Shown here piece after piece: positions 39,242 to 47,437 of a DNA stretch of 64,000 nucleotides. The position numbers were made by a program, and so were the translations under genes. How positions within the stretch are numbered: position 1 is the stretch's first letter; every line of letters begins with the position of its first letter. The notes under the pieces are model-generated. The model was not told the origin of the DNA and searched no databases. It saw only the letters and a list, made by a program, of their open reading frames with translations. Source of the stretch: Actinomadura coerulea (lineage in GTDB: Bacteria > Actinomycetota > Actinomycetes > Streptosporangiales > Streptosporangiaceae); assembly GCF_014208105.1 (NCBI RefSeq), contig NZ_JACHMQ010000001.1, positions 2,418,001-2,482,000 on the forward strand. Reading direction: 5' to 3'.

Positions 39242-40175
39242 CGCCCGCTCCCTTCCTCAGGCCGCCCGGCGCGACCCGCTCGGGCCGGTCGCCGTCCGGC
39301 TCGTCCGCGCCGCCGGCGGCGGCGTCCTGTGCCTGCGGGGTCCCGGTGTCCCCGCCGGTGTCCGCGGGGGCGTCCCCCGCCTCGGGACGGAGCCTGCCGG
39401 CGCGGCGGCTCACCACGTTGTCGGTCGCGCCGGTGATGGCGGCGACCAGTTCCTCGGCGGAGGTCGTCCGCGCGTCGAACACGCCGTTGTTGCGGCCGAG
39501 GCGCAGTACGGCGACGGTGTCGGCGACGGCCTGCACGTCGGCCATGTTGTGGCTGATCATGAGGACGCCGTGGCCGCGCTCCCTGAGCCGCTCGATCAGG
39601 TTCAGCACCTCGGCGGTCTGCGCCACGCCGAGCGCGGCGGTCGGCTCGTCCAGGATGATGACCTTCGGGTCGCCGAGCAGCGACCGGGCGATCGCCACCG
39701 TCTGCCGCTGGCCTCCCGACAGCGCCGCGACCGGGACCCCCACCGAGGGGATCTTCGCCGAGAGCTGGCCGAGCAGCTCGCGGGAGCGGACCTCCATCGC
39801 GACGTCGTCCAGGCGCAGCGCCCGCATCTCGCGGCCGAGGAACAGGTTCTCGATCACGTTGAGGTTCTCGCAGAGGGCGAGGTCCTGGAAGACGGTCGCG
39901 ATGCCGAGCTGCTGCGCCGCGGCCGGGGTGGGGATGCTCACCTCCCGCGACTCGAAGGTGATGGTCCCCGCGTCCGGGGCGTGCACGCCGGACAGGACCT
40001 TCACGAGGGTGGACTTGCCGGCGCCGTTGTCGCCGACGAGGGCGACGACCTGGCCCGCGGCGACGTCCAGGTCGACGCCGGTGAGCGCGGCGACCGCGCC
40101 GAACGACTTGCTGACGCCGCGCAGCGACAGCAGCGGGCCCGCCGCGCCGGCGGCCGGGGTGGGCGTTGGTGACAT
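39234..40175 (-). CDS. Sugar ABC transporter ATP-binding protein (single NBD)
   Basis: This ATPase has Walker A GDNGAGKSTLVKVLSG, the signature ALSGGQRQTVAIARSLL, Walker B VIILDEPTAALG and the switch His in LMISHNMADVQ. It carries one nucleotide-binding domain (about 250 residues), as in FrcA-type systems, not the double NBD of RbsA. A C-terminal tail of about 55 residues is Ala/Gly/Asp-rich and probably disordered. It therefore must function as a homodimer with the permease. The ATG follows GAGG. It is 19 bp downstream of the binding-protein gene. Confidence 0.91.
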   Translation of the reverse strand: MSPTPTPAAGAAGPLLSLRGVSKSFGAVAALTGVDLDVAAGQVVALVGDNGAGKSTLVKVLSGVHAPDAGTITFESREVSIPTPAAAQQLGIATVFQDLALCENLNVIENLFLGREMRALRLDDVAMEVRSRELLGQLSAKIPSVGVPVAALSGGQRQTVAIARSLLGDPKVIILDEPTAALGVAQTAEVLNLIERLRERGHGVLMISHNMADVQAVADTVAVLRLGRNNGVFDARTTSAEELVAAITGATDNVVSRRAGRLRPEAGDAPADTGGDTGTPQAQDAAAGGADEPDGDRPERVAPGGLRKGAGDE

Positions 40176-40194
40176 GACGAACCTCGGGAGATCG

Positions 40195-41271
40195 CTACTT
40201 GAGGCCGAGCTTGGCGCAGGCGGCCGCGTACTCGGCGGTGCAGACCTTGTCGGCCTTGAGGGCGCCGTCCGGACCGAGCAGGACCTTGCCGATGTTGTCC
40301 TGCGTGACGACGGTCGGCGTGAACAGCTCCGAGGGCGTGCCGAACAGCGTCGTGTTGCCCTTGGGAGTCTCGCCCTGCACGAACTTGTGGGCCGCGTCGG
40401 CGGCGGCCTCCGCCACGATCTTGATCGGCTTGGAGATCGTGTTGTACTGGTCGCCGGCGATGATGCGCTGCGCGGCGGCGAGCTCGGCGTCGTTGCCGGT
40501 CACCGGCGGGACGTCGGCGCCGGCGGCCTTGAACGCGGCGACGGCGGCGCCGCCGGTGCCGTCGTTCGCGGCGACGACGCCCGCGATCTGGCCGCGGAAC
40601 TTGCTGATCTGGCCGCTGACCCACTGCTGGGCCTTCGCGGGCTCCCAGCCGGGCGTGTCGTACTCGGCGAGCAGCTTGAAGCCGCTCGGGTCGACGGAGC
40701 TGTGGATGCCCTTCTTGATCAGGTTCGCGGCGGCGTCCGTGGGCGAGCCGTTGACCTCCAGGATGCCGCCCTCGGCCTTCTCCTGCTTGAGGTGCTCGAC
40801 CAGCGACTGGCCGATCATCGCGCCGATCTTCTCGTTGTCGAACGAGACGTAGTAGTCGGCCTTGGCCGCCGGGATGGGGCGGTCGTAGGCGATCACCTTC
40901 ACGTTCCGGGACTGCGCCATCCGGACGATCGACGCCGCCGCGGCCGAGTCGACCGGGTCGATCACGATGGCCTTGACGCCCTGGGCGAGCACCGAGCTGG
41001 CCTGCTGCTGCTGCTTGGAGGCGTCGGCGCCGGCGTTCTGGTAGAGCACGGTGCAGCCGCCGCACAGCTGCTTCATCTTGGCCTTGAACAGCGGGGCGTC
41101 GTAGAGCTCGTAGCGGGTCGAGGCGATGTCGGGCATCAGGAACGCGATCTTGGCGTTCTTCGCGTCGCCGCCGCCGGACCCCGCGCTCTCGGAGGAGCAC
41201 GCCGCGGCGGGGGCGAGCACGGCGAGCGCCGCGGCGGCCGCGGCGACCGTCCTGAGGGAGGGCTTCTTCAC
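40195..41271 (-). CDS. Sugar ABC transporter substrate-binding lipoprotein
   Basis: This 358-residue periplasmic-binding-protein fold carries a lipoprotein signal (KPSLRTVAAAAAALAVLA followed by the lipobox AAACSS). The mature part follows the RbsB/XylF pattern: KIAFLMPDIASTRYELYDAP, ALGVKAIVIDPVDS-like GVKAIVIDPVDS, VIAYDRPI, VVAANDGTGGAAVAAFK and TGNDAELAAAQRIIAGDQYN. The last resembles D-xylose-binding proteins most. Four Cys in the mature domain (CGGC near residue 70 and CTAEYAAACAK at the end) could form disulfides. GTG start with GAGGAG. It is the first gene of the operon and lies under the candidate DeoR operators. Confidence 0.9.
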   Translation of the reverse strand: MKKPSLRTVAAAAAALAVLAPAAACSSESAGSGGGDAKNAKIAFLMPDIASTRYELYDAPLFKAKMKQLCGGCTVLYQNAGADASKQQQQASSVLAQGVKAIVIDPVDSAAAASIVRMAQSRNVKVIAYDRPIPAAKADYYVSFDNEKIGAMIGQSLVEHLKQEKAEGGILEVNGSPTDAAANLIKKGIHSSVDPSGFKLLAEYDTPGWEPAKAQQWVSGQISKFRGQIAGVVAANDGTGGAAVAAFKAAGADVPPVTGNDAELAAAQRIIAGDQYNTISKPIKIVAEAAADAAHKFVQGETPKGNTTLFGTPSELFTPTVVTQDNIGKVLLGPDGALKADKVCTAEYAAACAKLGLK

Positions 41272-41363
41272 AACGTTCTCCTCGGGGGTACGCCCGTGAA
41301 GGGGGCGATGGAGCCGATGCGGCGTCCGCGCGACCGGGGTCGGCGGCCACCGCGGGGAGAACG

Positions 41364-41380
41364 TAACATCACGAACGTTA
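41364..41380. promoter_or_regulatory. Candidate DeoR operator upstream of the sugar operon
   Basis: TAACATCACGAACGTTA is an imperfect inverted repeat 93 bp before the binding-protein start. It fits the pattern TTAACA-N7-TGTTAA seen perfectly before the deoR gene. It lies in an AT-richer promoter-like zone. Confidence 0.55.
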
Positions 41381-41398
41381 GAAGTGTCAATACATGGG

Positions 41399-41411
41399 CG
41401 TTAACTAACAC
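41399..41411. promoter_or_regulatory. CGTTAACTAACAC element (operator half of a pair)
   Basis: This sequence recurs inverted at 41507-41522 (minus strand reads CGTTATAACTAACATC). The pair brackets about 95 bp between deoR and the binding-protein gene. It may be a looping or alternative operator arrangement. Inferred from repetition only. Confidence 0.4.
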
Positions 41412-41506
41412 AGATGATCGTGAAGAAGATCGTCCACAGAGTCGGAAAAGCCTGGTCACAGCTCAGCATCGATCCCGTGAGGGCTCTAGGCACGCACGGG
41501 TCAGAC

Positions 41507-41522
41507 GATGTTAGTTATAACG
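41507..41522. promoter_or_regulatory. GATGTTAGTTATAACG element (inverted partner)
   Basis: This contains the palindrome GTTATAAC and is the inverted near-copy of the element at 41399-41411. It lies just downstream of the deoR stop at 41541. Candidate regulator site. Confidence 0.4.
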
Positions 41523-41540
41523 TCCGTGCTCACACGGAGG

Positions 41541-42332
41541 TCAGCGGCGCGGGCGCGCGGCGACGTCGTAGTCGACCTTGTGCTTCGCCAGCTCGGCCAG
41601 CGCCTCCGGCGCCGCCCCGTCGTCCACGACGACCCGCTCGAAGTCGCTCAGCGGCGCGACCCGGTGCAGCGCGGTGCGGCCCAGTTTCGTGTGGTCCACC
41701 AGCAGGACGTTGCGGACGGCGCTGCGCAGCATGGCCCGCTTGACGACCACGACCCGCTGCTCCTGGTGGCCGGCGTTGCCCGCCGACACCGCCGAGGTCG
41801 ACACGAAGCACAGGTCGACCTGGAGGGACTCGATCATCTCGACGCACGAGACGCCCATGAACGAGTTGTGCAGCGGGTCGTAGTCGCCGCCGAGCGCGAT
41901 CAGCCGGATGCCCTGCACCGGGGCCAGCAGGTTCAGGCCGTCGAGGAAGTTGGTGACGATCGTCAGCGGGCCGACGTCCGGGAGCCGCCGGGCGAGGGCG
42001 AGGGCCGTCGTCGAGTCGTCGAGCATGATCGCCATGCCGGGCTCGACCAGCTCGACCGCCCTCGCGGCGACGGACTCCTTCTCCTCGCGCATCGTCTTGG
42101 CCCGGTAGGCGACGCTGCTCTCGAAGACCCCGGACCGCTGCGCGGTGACCCCGCCGCGGTACTTGCGGACGATGCCCTGGCGCTCCAGCTCGTCCAGGTC
42201 GCGGTGGATCGTCATGAGGCTGACCCCGAACCGCCCGGCGAGCTCGGCGGCCGTCCCCGACCCCGCGGCGAGCACCGCCTCGGCGATCGCGTCCTGCCGC
42301 TGCGCGGGCCCCCGCCGCTGCCGGTCGCTCAT
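41541..42332 (-). CDS. DeoR/GlpR family transcriptional regulator
   Basis: This repressor-type regulator of 263 residues has an N-terminal winged helix (residues about 13-66, GTAAELAGRFGVSLMTIHRD then LDELERQGIVRKYRGGV) and the DeoR C-terminal sugar-phosphate sensor domain. The latter shows MLDDSTTALALARRL, TIVTNFLDGLNLLA, LGGDYDPLHNSFMG and LLVDHTKLGRTALH. Such regulators are usually released by a phosphorylated sugar made by the pathway kinase. It precedes the sugar operon on the same strand, separated by about 270 bp with promoter-like sequence. The ATG is preceded by GGAGGAG. Confidence 0.9.
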   Translation of the reverse strand: MSDRQRRGPAQRQDAIAEAVLAAGSGTAAELAGRFGVSLMTIHRDLDELERQGIVRKYRGGVTAQRSGVFESSVAYRAKTMREEKESVAARAVELVEPGMAIMLDDSTTALALARRLPDVGPLTIVTNFLDGLNLLAPVQGIRLIALGGDYDPLHNSFMGVSCVEMIESLQVDLCFVSTSAVSAGNAGHQEQRVVVVKRAMLRSAVRNVLLVDHTKLGRTALHRVAPLSDFERVVVDDGAAPEALAELAKHKVDYDVAARPRR

Positions 42333-42366
42333 GCCCCGCTCCTCCGTCCGGACGCCAGGCCAGAAG

Positions 42367-42385
42367 TTAACACCAGGAATGTTAA
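42367..42385. promoter_or_regulatory. Perfect palindromic operator candidate ahead of deoR
   Basis: TTAACA-CCAGGAA-TGTTAA is a perfect 6-7-6 inverted repeat 35 bp before the deoR start. Its relation to TAACATCACGAACGTTA upstream of the sugar operon suggests autoregulation and shared control by the DeoR protein. Confidence 0.6.
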
Positions 42386-42389
42386 GAGC

Positions 42390-42788
42390 TCAACTCACCC
42401 GGTCGGCGCCCCCGGTCGTCGGCAGGCCCGCGGCGCGCCACGCCTTGAACCCGCCCACGACGTCGGTGGCGCGGGTCAGCCCGAGGTCGTGCAGGGACGC
42501 GGCGGCCAGGCTGGAGGTGTAGCCCTCCGAGCAGAACACGATGACGCGCAGATCGTGGCCGGTGGCCTCGGGCAACCGGGCGCCCGAGGCGGGGTCGAAG
42601 CGCCACTCCAGGACGTTGCGCTCCACGATCAGCGCGCCCGGGATCTCGCCCTCCTCCGCGCGCTGGGCGGCCGGGCGGATGTCCACCAGCACCGCCCCGT
42701 CGCTCGTCTCGGCGTGGGCCTGGTCGGGATGGACGCGCGCGAGCCGGTCGCGCGCCGCTGCGAGGATGTCATCGATGGTGCGTGCCAT
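42390..42788 (-). CDS. Rhodanese-like domain protein
   Basis: This 132-residue single-domain sulfurtransferase has the active-site loop VFCSEGYTSSLAAASLHDLG with the persulfide Cys, preceded by AVLVDIRPAAQRAEEGEIPG, the CH2A-like signature. It transfers sulfane sulfur to thiophilic acceptors or acts as a redox/sulfur carrier. It ends only 4 bp before the perfect palindrome in front of deoR, so transcription may cross into deoR. It shares direction with the upstream oxidoreductase. Confidence 0.88.
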   Translation of the reverse strand: MARTIDDILAAARDRLARVHPDQAHAETSDGAVLVDIRPAAQRAEEGEIPGALIVERNVLEWRFDPASGARLPEATGHDLRVIVFCSEGYTSSLAAASLHDLGLTRATDVVGGFKAWRAAGLPTTGGADRVS

Positions 42789-42809
42789 GCCCCAAGCATG
42801 GCAGGCGCG

Positions 42810-43682
42810 TCAGGCGAGCTGCGCCTCGGCCGAGGCGAGCACCTCCTGGATCCGCAGGCCGTGGGCGGCGTCCAGCGCCGGGCCCGTCCCGCCGCGGACG
42901 GCGGCGGCGAACTCGGCCACCATCGTGGCGAACGCGTCGTCGCCGAGCTGCGACCAGTCGAGCCGCGCGTGGCCGCCCCGCCCGAACACCTCGACGTGGG
43001 CGGGCGGGAGCTCCCCCGTGCCCGCCATCGACACCGACGCCTGGCTGATCGCGCCGCCCTCGTGCTCCAGCGTCAGCCCCAGCCAGCCGAGCGGGTCGCC
43101 GTGCGCGCGCACGCCGGTGACCCGGCCGAGCGCGGCGTCCAGCATGTCGACGATGTGGGGGCCGAGGTCGAGCAGCGCCCCCTTCTCCAGCCGCCACGGG
43201 GTGGCGAAGGGGCCCCCGCTCAGCACGGACGAGACGAACGAGCCGTAGCCGCCGAACGGCTCCAGCCCGCGCGTCCGGTCGAGGAAGTCGCGGGCGGCGC
43301 GCGAGTAGCGCAGCGTGAGGACCATCTGCGAGACGACGCCGGCCTCGGCGATCGCGCCGGCGAGGCGGCGGGCGCCGTCCAGGTCCATGCCGAGGGGCTT
43401 CTCCAGCAGGACGGCCTTGCCCGCGCGGGCGGCCCGGGCGGCGAGGTCGGCCTGGACGTCCGGCGGGACGGAGAACGCCACGGCCTCGCAGGCGTCGAAC
43501 AGCTCCTCGATCCGCTCGAACGAGGGGGCGCCGTGCTCGCCGGCCAGCGCGGCGGACGCCTCGGGCCGCCGCGCCCACACTCCCGCGAGCCGCGTGGCCG
43601 GGCCCGCCGCCAGCGCGGGCGCGTGCACCATCCCCGCCCAGGGTCCCGCCCCGACCAGCCCCACCGCCACGGAATCGCTCAT
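42810..43682 (-). CDS. Gfo/Idh/MocA family oxidoreductase
   Basis: This 290-residue NAD(P)-dependent oxidoreductase has the Rossmann start VGLVGAGPWAGMVHAPALAA, the nicotinamide-proximal LLEKPLGMDLDGARRLA (EKP motif), and a C-terminal alpha/beta substrate domain with LLDLGPHIVDMLDAALG, where His follows the D-x-G-x-H pattern. The family acts on sugars, inositols and related compounds. It lies upstream of the sugar operon regulator and may belong functionally with it, although transcription continuity is not shown. Confidence 0.87.
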   Translation of the reverse strand: MSDSVAVGLVGAGPWAGMVHAPALAAGPATRLAGVWARRPEASAALAGEHGAPSFERIEELFDACEAVAFSVPPDVQADLAARAARAGKAVLLEKPLGMDLDGARRLAGAIAEAGVVSQMVLTLRYSRAARDFLDRTRGLEPFGGYGSFVSSVLSGGPFATPWRLEKGALLDLGPHIVDMLDAALGRVTGVRAHGDPLGWLGLTLEHEGGAISQASVSMAGTGELPPAHVEVFGRGGHARLDWSQLGDDAFATMVAEFAAAVRGGTGPALDAAHGLRIQEVLASAEAQLA

Positions 43683-43747
43683 GGGACAAACCTAGACGAT
43701 CTACCAGCTTCCCGGCGCAACGCGCGGCGGGCGGCGGGCGGCGGGCG

Positions 43748-44137
43748 TCAGCCGAGCTGGACGCCGAAGAACAGCGCGAGGAGCGCGCCCAGGGCCCCGA
43801 GCGCGCCCCAGACGGCGAGCCCGGCCTTGGATCTGGCGCGGGCGTGCAGGAAGGCGGCCGCACCGGACAGCACGACGAACACCAGCTTCACCTCCAGGGT
43901 GCGCTGGGCGGCGCCGCCCAGGTCGTCCGCGGCGATGTTCCAGCCTCCGGTGAGGACGAGGACGGCGAACGCGGGCCAGGCGATCGCGTTGAACCGGCGG
44001 GCGGCGGCCTTGGTGACGCCCTCGTATCCGCGCAGCGCGGGCACGAGCGCGCCGAGGGTGATCTGGCCGCCGACCCAGATCGTCGCGGCGAGCACATGCA
44101 GGAAGATCCGCACGTCGGCGGTGGTGACGGCGAGCAC
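43748..44137 (-). CDS. CopD-like small membrane protein
   Basis: This 129-residue protein has four membrane helices: DVRIFLHVLAATIWVGGQIT, RRFNAIAWPAFAVLVLTGGW, VKLVFVVLSGAAAFLHARAR and GLAVWGALGALGALLALFFG. The HVLAATIWVGG pattern and a conserved His pair resemble CopD/DUF2269-type membrane proteins that bind haem or copper. GTG 44137 is chosen because GGAGG lies 6 nt upstream; a longer frame upstream reads through ATRPATRP repeats and is unlikely. It lies just downstream of narI but after a gap. Confidence 0.72.
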   Translation of the reverse strand: MLAVTTADVRIFLHVLAATIWVGGQITLGALVPALRGYEGVTKAAARRFNAIAWPAFAVLVLTGGWNIAADDLGGAAQRTLEVKLVFVVLSGAAAFLHARARSKAGLAVWGALGALGALLALFFGVQLG

Positions 44138-44244
44138 GAGGGGCCTCCGAGGGCGTACCGGGCGGGTGGCGGGCCGGGTGGCGGGACGGGTCGCCACCGG
44201 ACGTTACCGCCCGCCCCGGCGGCGTCCGGCGGCACCCCGGGCTC

Positions 44245-45018
44245 TCAGGTGGCCCGCTCCCACCCCCGGCGGGGACGGTGCATGCCGAGCTGCTCGTCGC
44301 GGCTGCGGTAGACGATGTAGGGGCGGGTCAGGTAGCCGATCGGGGCGGTGAGCATGTGCACCAGCCGGGTGAACGGCCAGATGCCGAACAGGACGAGCGC
44401 GCTGAGCGCATGGAGCTGGAACAGGATCGGCACACCGGTCATCAGCCCGGGGTCGGGCCGCAGGTAGAAGATCGACCGGAACCAGGGGGAGACCGTCTCC
44501 CGGTAGTCGTAGCCGCCGCCGACGATGTTCGCGACGACGGTCGCGGACAGGCCGAGGACGATGGTCAGCGCCAGGACGGCGTACATGAGCTTGTCGTTGC
44601 GGGTGGTCGCGGAGAACACCGGTCCGACCGTGCGCCGCCGGTAGATCAGGATCGCCAGCCCGGCCAGGGTGCAGAAGCCGGCGATGGTGCCGAGCACCAC
44701 GGCGACGACGTGGTACATGTCCTCGGTCACGCCGGCGGCCCGCGTCCAGGTGTCGGGGATCAGCAGCCCGCCGACGTGGCCGAGCGCGACGACGAGGATG
44801 CCGAAGTGGAACAGCGGGCTGCCGATGCGCAGCAGCCGGCGTTCGTAGAGCTGGGACGAGCGGGTCGTCCAGCCGAACTTGTCGTAGCGGTAGCGCCAGA
44901 TGTGCCCGAGGACGAACACCGCCACCGCGACGTAGGGCAGGGCGACCCACAGCAGGATGCCGGCCACGCCGGGATCGCCGCCGTTCTCAGCGGCGAGAAC
45001 GGGCAGGTCACGGGTCAC
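44245..45018 (-). CDS. narI: Respiratory nitrate reductase gamma subunit NarI
   Basis: This membrane cytochrome b subunit of 257 residues has five hydrophobic segments and His residues placed for two b-type haems: HFGILVVALGHVGGLLI, HALSALVLFGIWPFTRLVHM. It oxidises menaquinol and passes electrons to NarH. GTG start overlaps the narJ stop by 4 nt and has GGAGG 7 nt upstream. Length is normal for actinobacterial NarI. It is the last gene of narKGHJI. Confidence 0.95.
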   Translation of the reverse strand: MTRDLPVLAAENGGDPGVAGILLWVALPYVAVAVFVLGHIWRYRYDKFGWTTRSSQLYERRLLRIGSPLFHFGILVVALGHVGGLLIPDTWTRAAGVTEDMYHVVAVVLGTIAGFCTLAGLAILIYRRRTVGPVFSATTRNDKLMYAVLALTIVLGLSATVVANIVGGGYDYRETVSPWFRSIFYLRPDPGLMTGVPILFQLHALSALVLFGIWPFTRLVHMLTAPIGYLTRPYIVYRSRDEQLGMHRPRRGWERAT

Positions 45019-45701
45019 GAGCGGCCTCCAATGGCGGGATCGGGCAGGAAGACGGGCCCCATGGCGGTCGCGTCGGCGCCGTAGGGGGCGAGGCCGACCT
45101 CCTCTTCGGGCGGGCCCTCGGCGATGAGCCGGGCGACGGCCTCCTCGCCCCGCCCGGTCAGCGGCGGAAGCGTGGCCGTGACTGCGTCCAGGACGGCCTT
45201 CCACGGCGACCCGGACTCGGTGAGGGACAGGCGCAGGAGCTCCAGGCCGGCGCGGTGCTCCAGGAGCAGCCGGCGTCCCTGCGCGAGGTCGCCGGTGGCG
45301 GCGAACTCCAGCACGACGGCCAGGTGGTCGGGGAGCTCGCCTTCGTCGAGGTCGAGCCCGGCCGCCTGGTACGCCTGCTTGAAGCGCACCAGGGCCATGC
45401 CGCGTTTGCGGGTGTCCCCGTAGGCGTAGTACGTGAGGTAGAGGCAGCAGCGTTTGCGGTGGTCGAACGTGGCGACGTAGTCGGCCGCCAGCTCGCGCGG
45501 CGGGGCCGCGTCCAGATGGTCGAGGACGCGGCCCAGCGGCTCCGCGACGGGCGGGGGCAGGCTCGCCACGGCCCGGCGCAGCAGCGGCAGCCGTCCGAGC
45601 AGTTCCTCGTCGGGGTAGCCGAGCAGCAGCGAGGCGACCTGCCAGGCGGTGGCGAGCTCGGTGTCGGTCAGGCCGGCCTTGTTCACGGGTCGGATCTTCA
45701 C
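45015..45701 (-). CDS. narJ: Nitrate reductase molybdenum cofactor assembly chaperone NarJ
   Basis: This 228-residue helical chaperone for NarG maturation belongs to the TorD/NarJ family. It shows WQVASLLLGYPDEELLGRLP and the conserved ADYVATFDHRKRCCLYLTYY followed by AYGDTRKRGMALVRFK, then DELPDHLA-type ELPDHLAVVLEFAATG. The GTG start overlaps narH by 4 nt. It does not form part of the final enzyme. Confidence 0.95.
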   Translation of the reverse strand: MKIRPVNKAGLTDTELATAWQVASLLLGYPDEELLGRLPLLRRAVASLPPPVAEPLGRVLDHLDAAPPRELAADYVATFDHRKRCCLYLTYYAYGDTRKRGMALVRFKQAYQAAGLDLDEGELPDHLAVVLEFAATGDLAQGRRLLLEHRAGLELLRLSLTESGSPWKAVLDAVTATLPPLTGRGEEAVARLIAEGPPEEEVGLAPYGADATAMGPVFLPDPAIGGRS

Positions 45702-47437
45702 GGCCGGGGCTCCGTTTCGGCGTCGCCCGAGTCCGCGGGCGGGTTGGCGCCGTCCGGGCCCGGGCCCTCGTCCTCGCGGGCGGGGAACAGTCCGGCAGGG
45801 GCGCCCTTGCCGTCCCAGTTGAGCAGGTTGACGCGCTTGTGCTTGTCGGCCGGGTCGACCGGGTTGTCGGACGTCTGCCGCTCCCTGAGCATGTGGAAGT
45901 TCTCCACCGCGATCGGGCTGGCACCGCCGGAGGCCTCGCCGAACGGCCCCGAGCCGCCGCCCGCCCCGGCCCCGCCCATCCCCGGCCCGCCCTCGTAGTC
46001 GAGCGCGCACTCGGTCGCCAGTTCCTCCAGGCCGTGGGCCTGCTCGGCGTGCGCGGGTGGGATCACGTACCGCTCGTCGTACTTGGCCAGCGCCAGCAGC
46101 CGGTACATGTCGTACATCGCCTCCCCCGACATCCCGACCCCCTGCGGGATCGTCTCGTCGGGCTCGCGGCCGAGGTTGATGTCGCGCATGTAGGAGCGCA
46201 TCGCGGCCAGCCGCCGCAGCACGGCGTCCACCGGGGCGGTGTCCCCGGCGGTGAACAGTTCGGCGAGGTACTCCACCGGGATGCGCAGCGCGTCGATCGC
46301 GGCGAACAGGTTGCCGCGGTCCTCGGCGTCGTGGCCGGTGTCGCGGACGACGTCCACGACCGGCGACAGCGGCGGGATGTACCAGACCATCGGCATCGTC
46401 CGGTACTCCGGGTGCAGCGGCAGCGCCACCTTGTAGGTGTTGATCAGGGCGTGGATCGGGGAGCGCTGCGCGGCCTCGATCCAGTCCTGCGGGATCCCCT
46501 CCCGCTCGGCCGCCGCGACGACGGCCGGGTCGTGCGGGTCGAGGAACACCCGGCGCTGCGCCTCGTACAGGTCGGTGTCCTCCGGCGTGGAGGCGGCCTC
46601 CAGCACCTTGTCGGCGTCGTAGAGCACCAGCCCGATGTAGCGCAGCCGCCCGACGCACGTCTCGGAGCAGACGGTGGGGATGCCGACCTCGACGCGCGGG
46701 AAGCAGAACGTGCACTTCTCGGCCTTGCCGGTGCGGTGGTTGAAGTAGACCTTCTTGTACGGGCAGCCCGACACGCACATCCGCCAGCCGCGGCAGCGGT
46801 CCTGGTCGACCAGCACGATGCCGTCCTCGGTCCGCTTGTAGATCGCACCGGACGGGCAGGACGCCGCGCAGCTGGGGTTGAGGCAGTGCTCGCAGATCCG
46901 CGGCAGGTAGAACATGAAGGTCTTGTCGAACTCCATCTTCACCTTGTCGGAGATCTCCTTGAGCAGGACGTCCTTGTCTCCGTGCTCGACCGAGCCGCCG
47001 AGGTCGTCGTCCCAGTTCGCCGACCAGGAGATCTTCATGTCCTCGCCGGACAGCAGCGACTTCGGCCGCGCGACCGGCGTGTGCTCCTGCAGGGGCGCGT
47101 CGGTGAGGGTCTCGTAGTCGTAGGTCCAGGGCTCGTAGTAGTCGTCGATCCCGGGCAGCTTGGGGTTGGAGAAGATCGTCAGGAGCTTGCGGAGCCGGCC
47201 GCCGCCCCTGAGGGCGAGCCGGCCGCGCCGGTTCAGCGTCCAGCCGCCGCGCCAGCGCTCCTGGTCCTCGTACCGCCGGGGGTAGCCCTGCCCGGGCCGG
47301 GTCTCGACGTTGTTGAACCACACGTACTCGACGCCGCTGCGGTTCGTCCAGGCCTGCTTGCAGGTGACCGAGCAGGTGTGGCAGCCGATGCACTTGTCGA
47401 GGTTCATCACCATCGACATCTGCGCCATGACGCGCAC
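45698..47437 (-). CDS. narH: Respiratory nitrate reductase beta subunit NarH
   Basis: This 579-residue iron-sulfur subunit has four Cys clusters: CIGCHTCSVTCKQAW, CEHCLNPSCAASCPSGAIYK, CRGWRMCVSGCPYKK and CTFCFPRVEVGIPTVCSETC. In the third, Trp replaces a Cys, giving the [3Fe-4S] cluster as in E. coli NarH. GTG 47437 overlaps the narG stop and has AGGAGG 10 nt upstream; it yields the usual MRVMAQ start. A Gly-rich insert (GGPGMGGAGAGGGSGPFG, near residue 490) and a Pro/Asp/Glu-rich tail are extra to the core and probably disordered. Confidence 0.96.
   Translation of the reverse strand: MRVMAQMSMVMNLDKCIGCHTCSVTCKQAWTNRSGVEYVWFNNVETRPGQGYPRRYEDQERWRGGWTLNRRGRLALRGGGRLRKLLTIFSNPKLPGIDDYYEPWTYDYETLTDAPLQEHTPVARPKSLLSGEDMKISWSANWDDDLGGSVEHGDKDVLLKEISDKVKMEFDKTFMFYLPRICEHCLNPSCAASCPSGAIYKRTEDGIVLVDQDRCRGWRMCVSGCPYKKVYFNHRTGKAEKCTFCFPRVEVGIPTVCSETCVGRLRYIGLVLYDADKVLEAASTPEDTDLYEAQRRVFLDPHDPAVVAAAEREGIPQDWIEAAQRSPIHALINTYKVALPLHPEYRTMPMVWYIPPLSPVVDVVRDTGHDAEDRGNLFAAIDALRIPVEYLAELFTAGDTAPVDAVLRRLAAMRSYMRDINLGREPDETIPQGVGMSGEAMYDMYRLLALAKYDERYVIPPAHAEQAHGLEELATECALDYEGGPGMGGAGAGGGSGPFGEASGGASPIAVENFHMLRERQTSDNPVDPADKHKRVNLLNWDGKGAPAGLFPAREDEGPGPDGANPPADSGDAETEPRP

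Noticed and set aside
43690..43747. GGCGGGC tandem run as a regulatory repeat
   Set aside because: It is short, low-complexity and typical of GC-rich intergenic sequence; no symmetry or conservation argument can be made.
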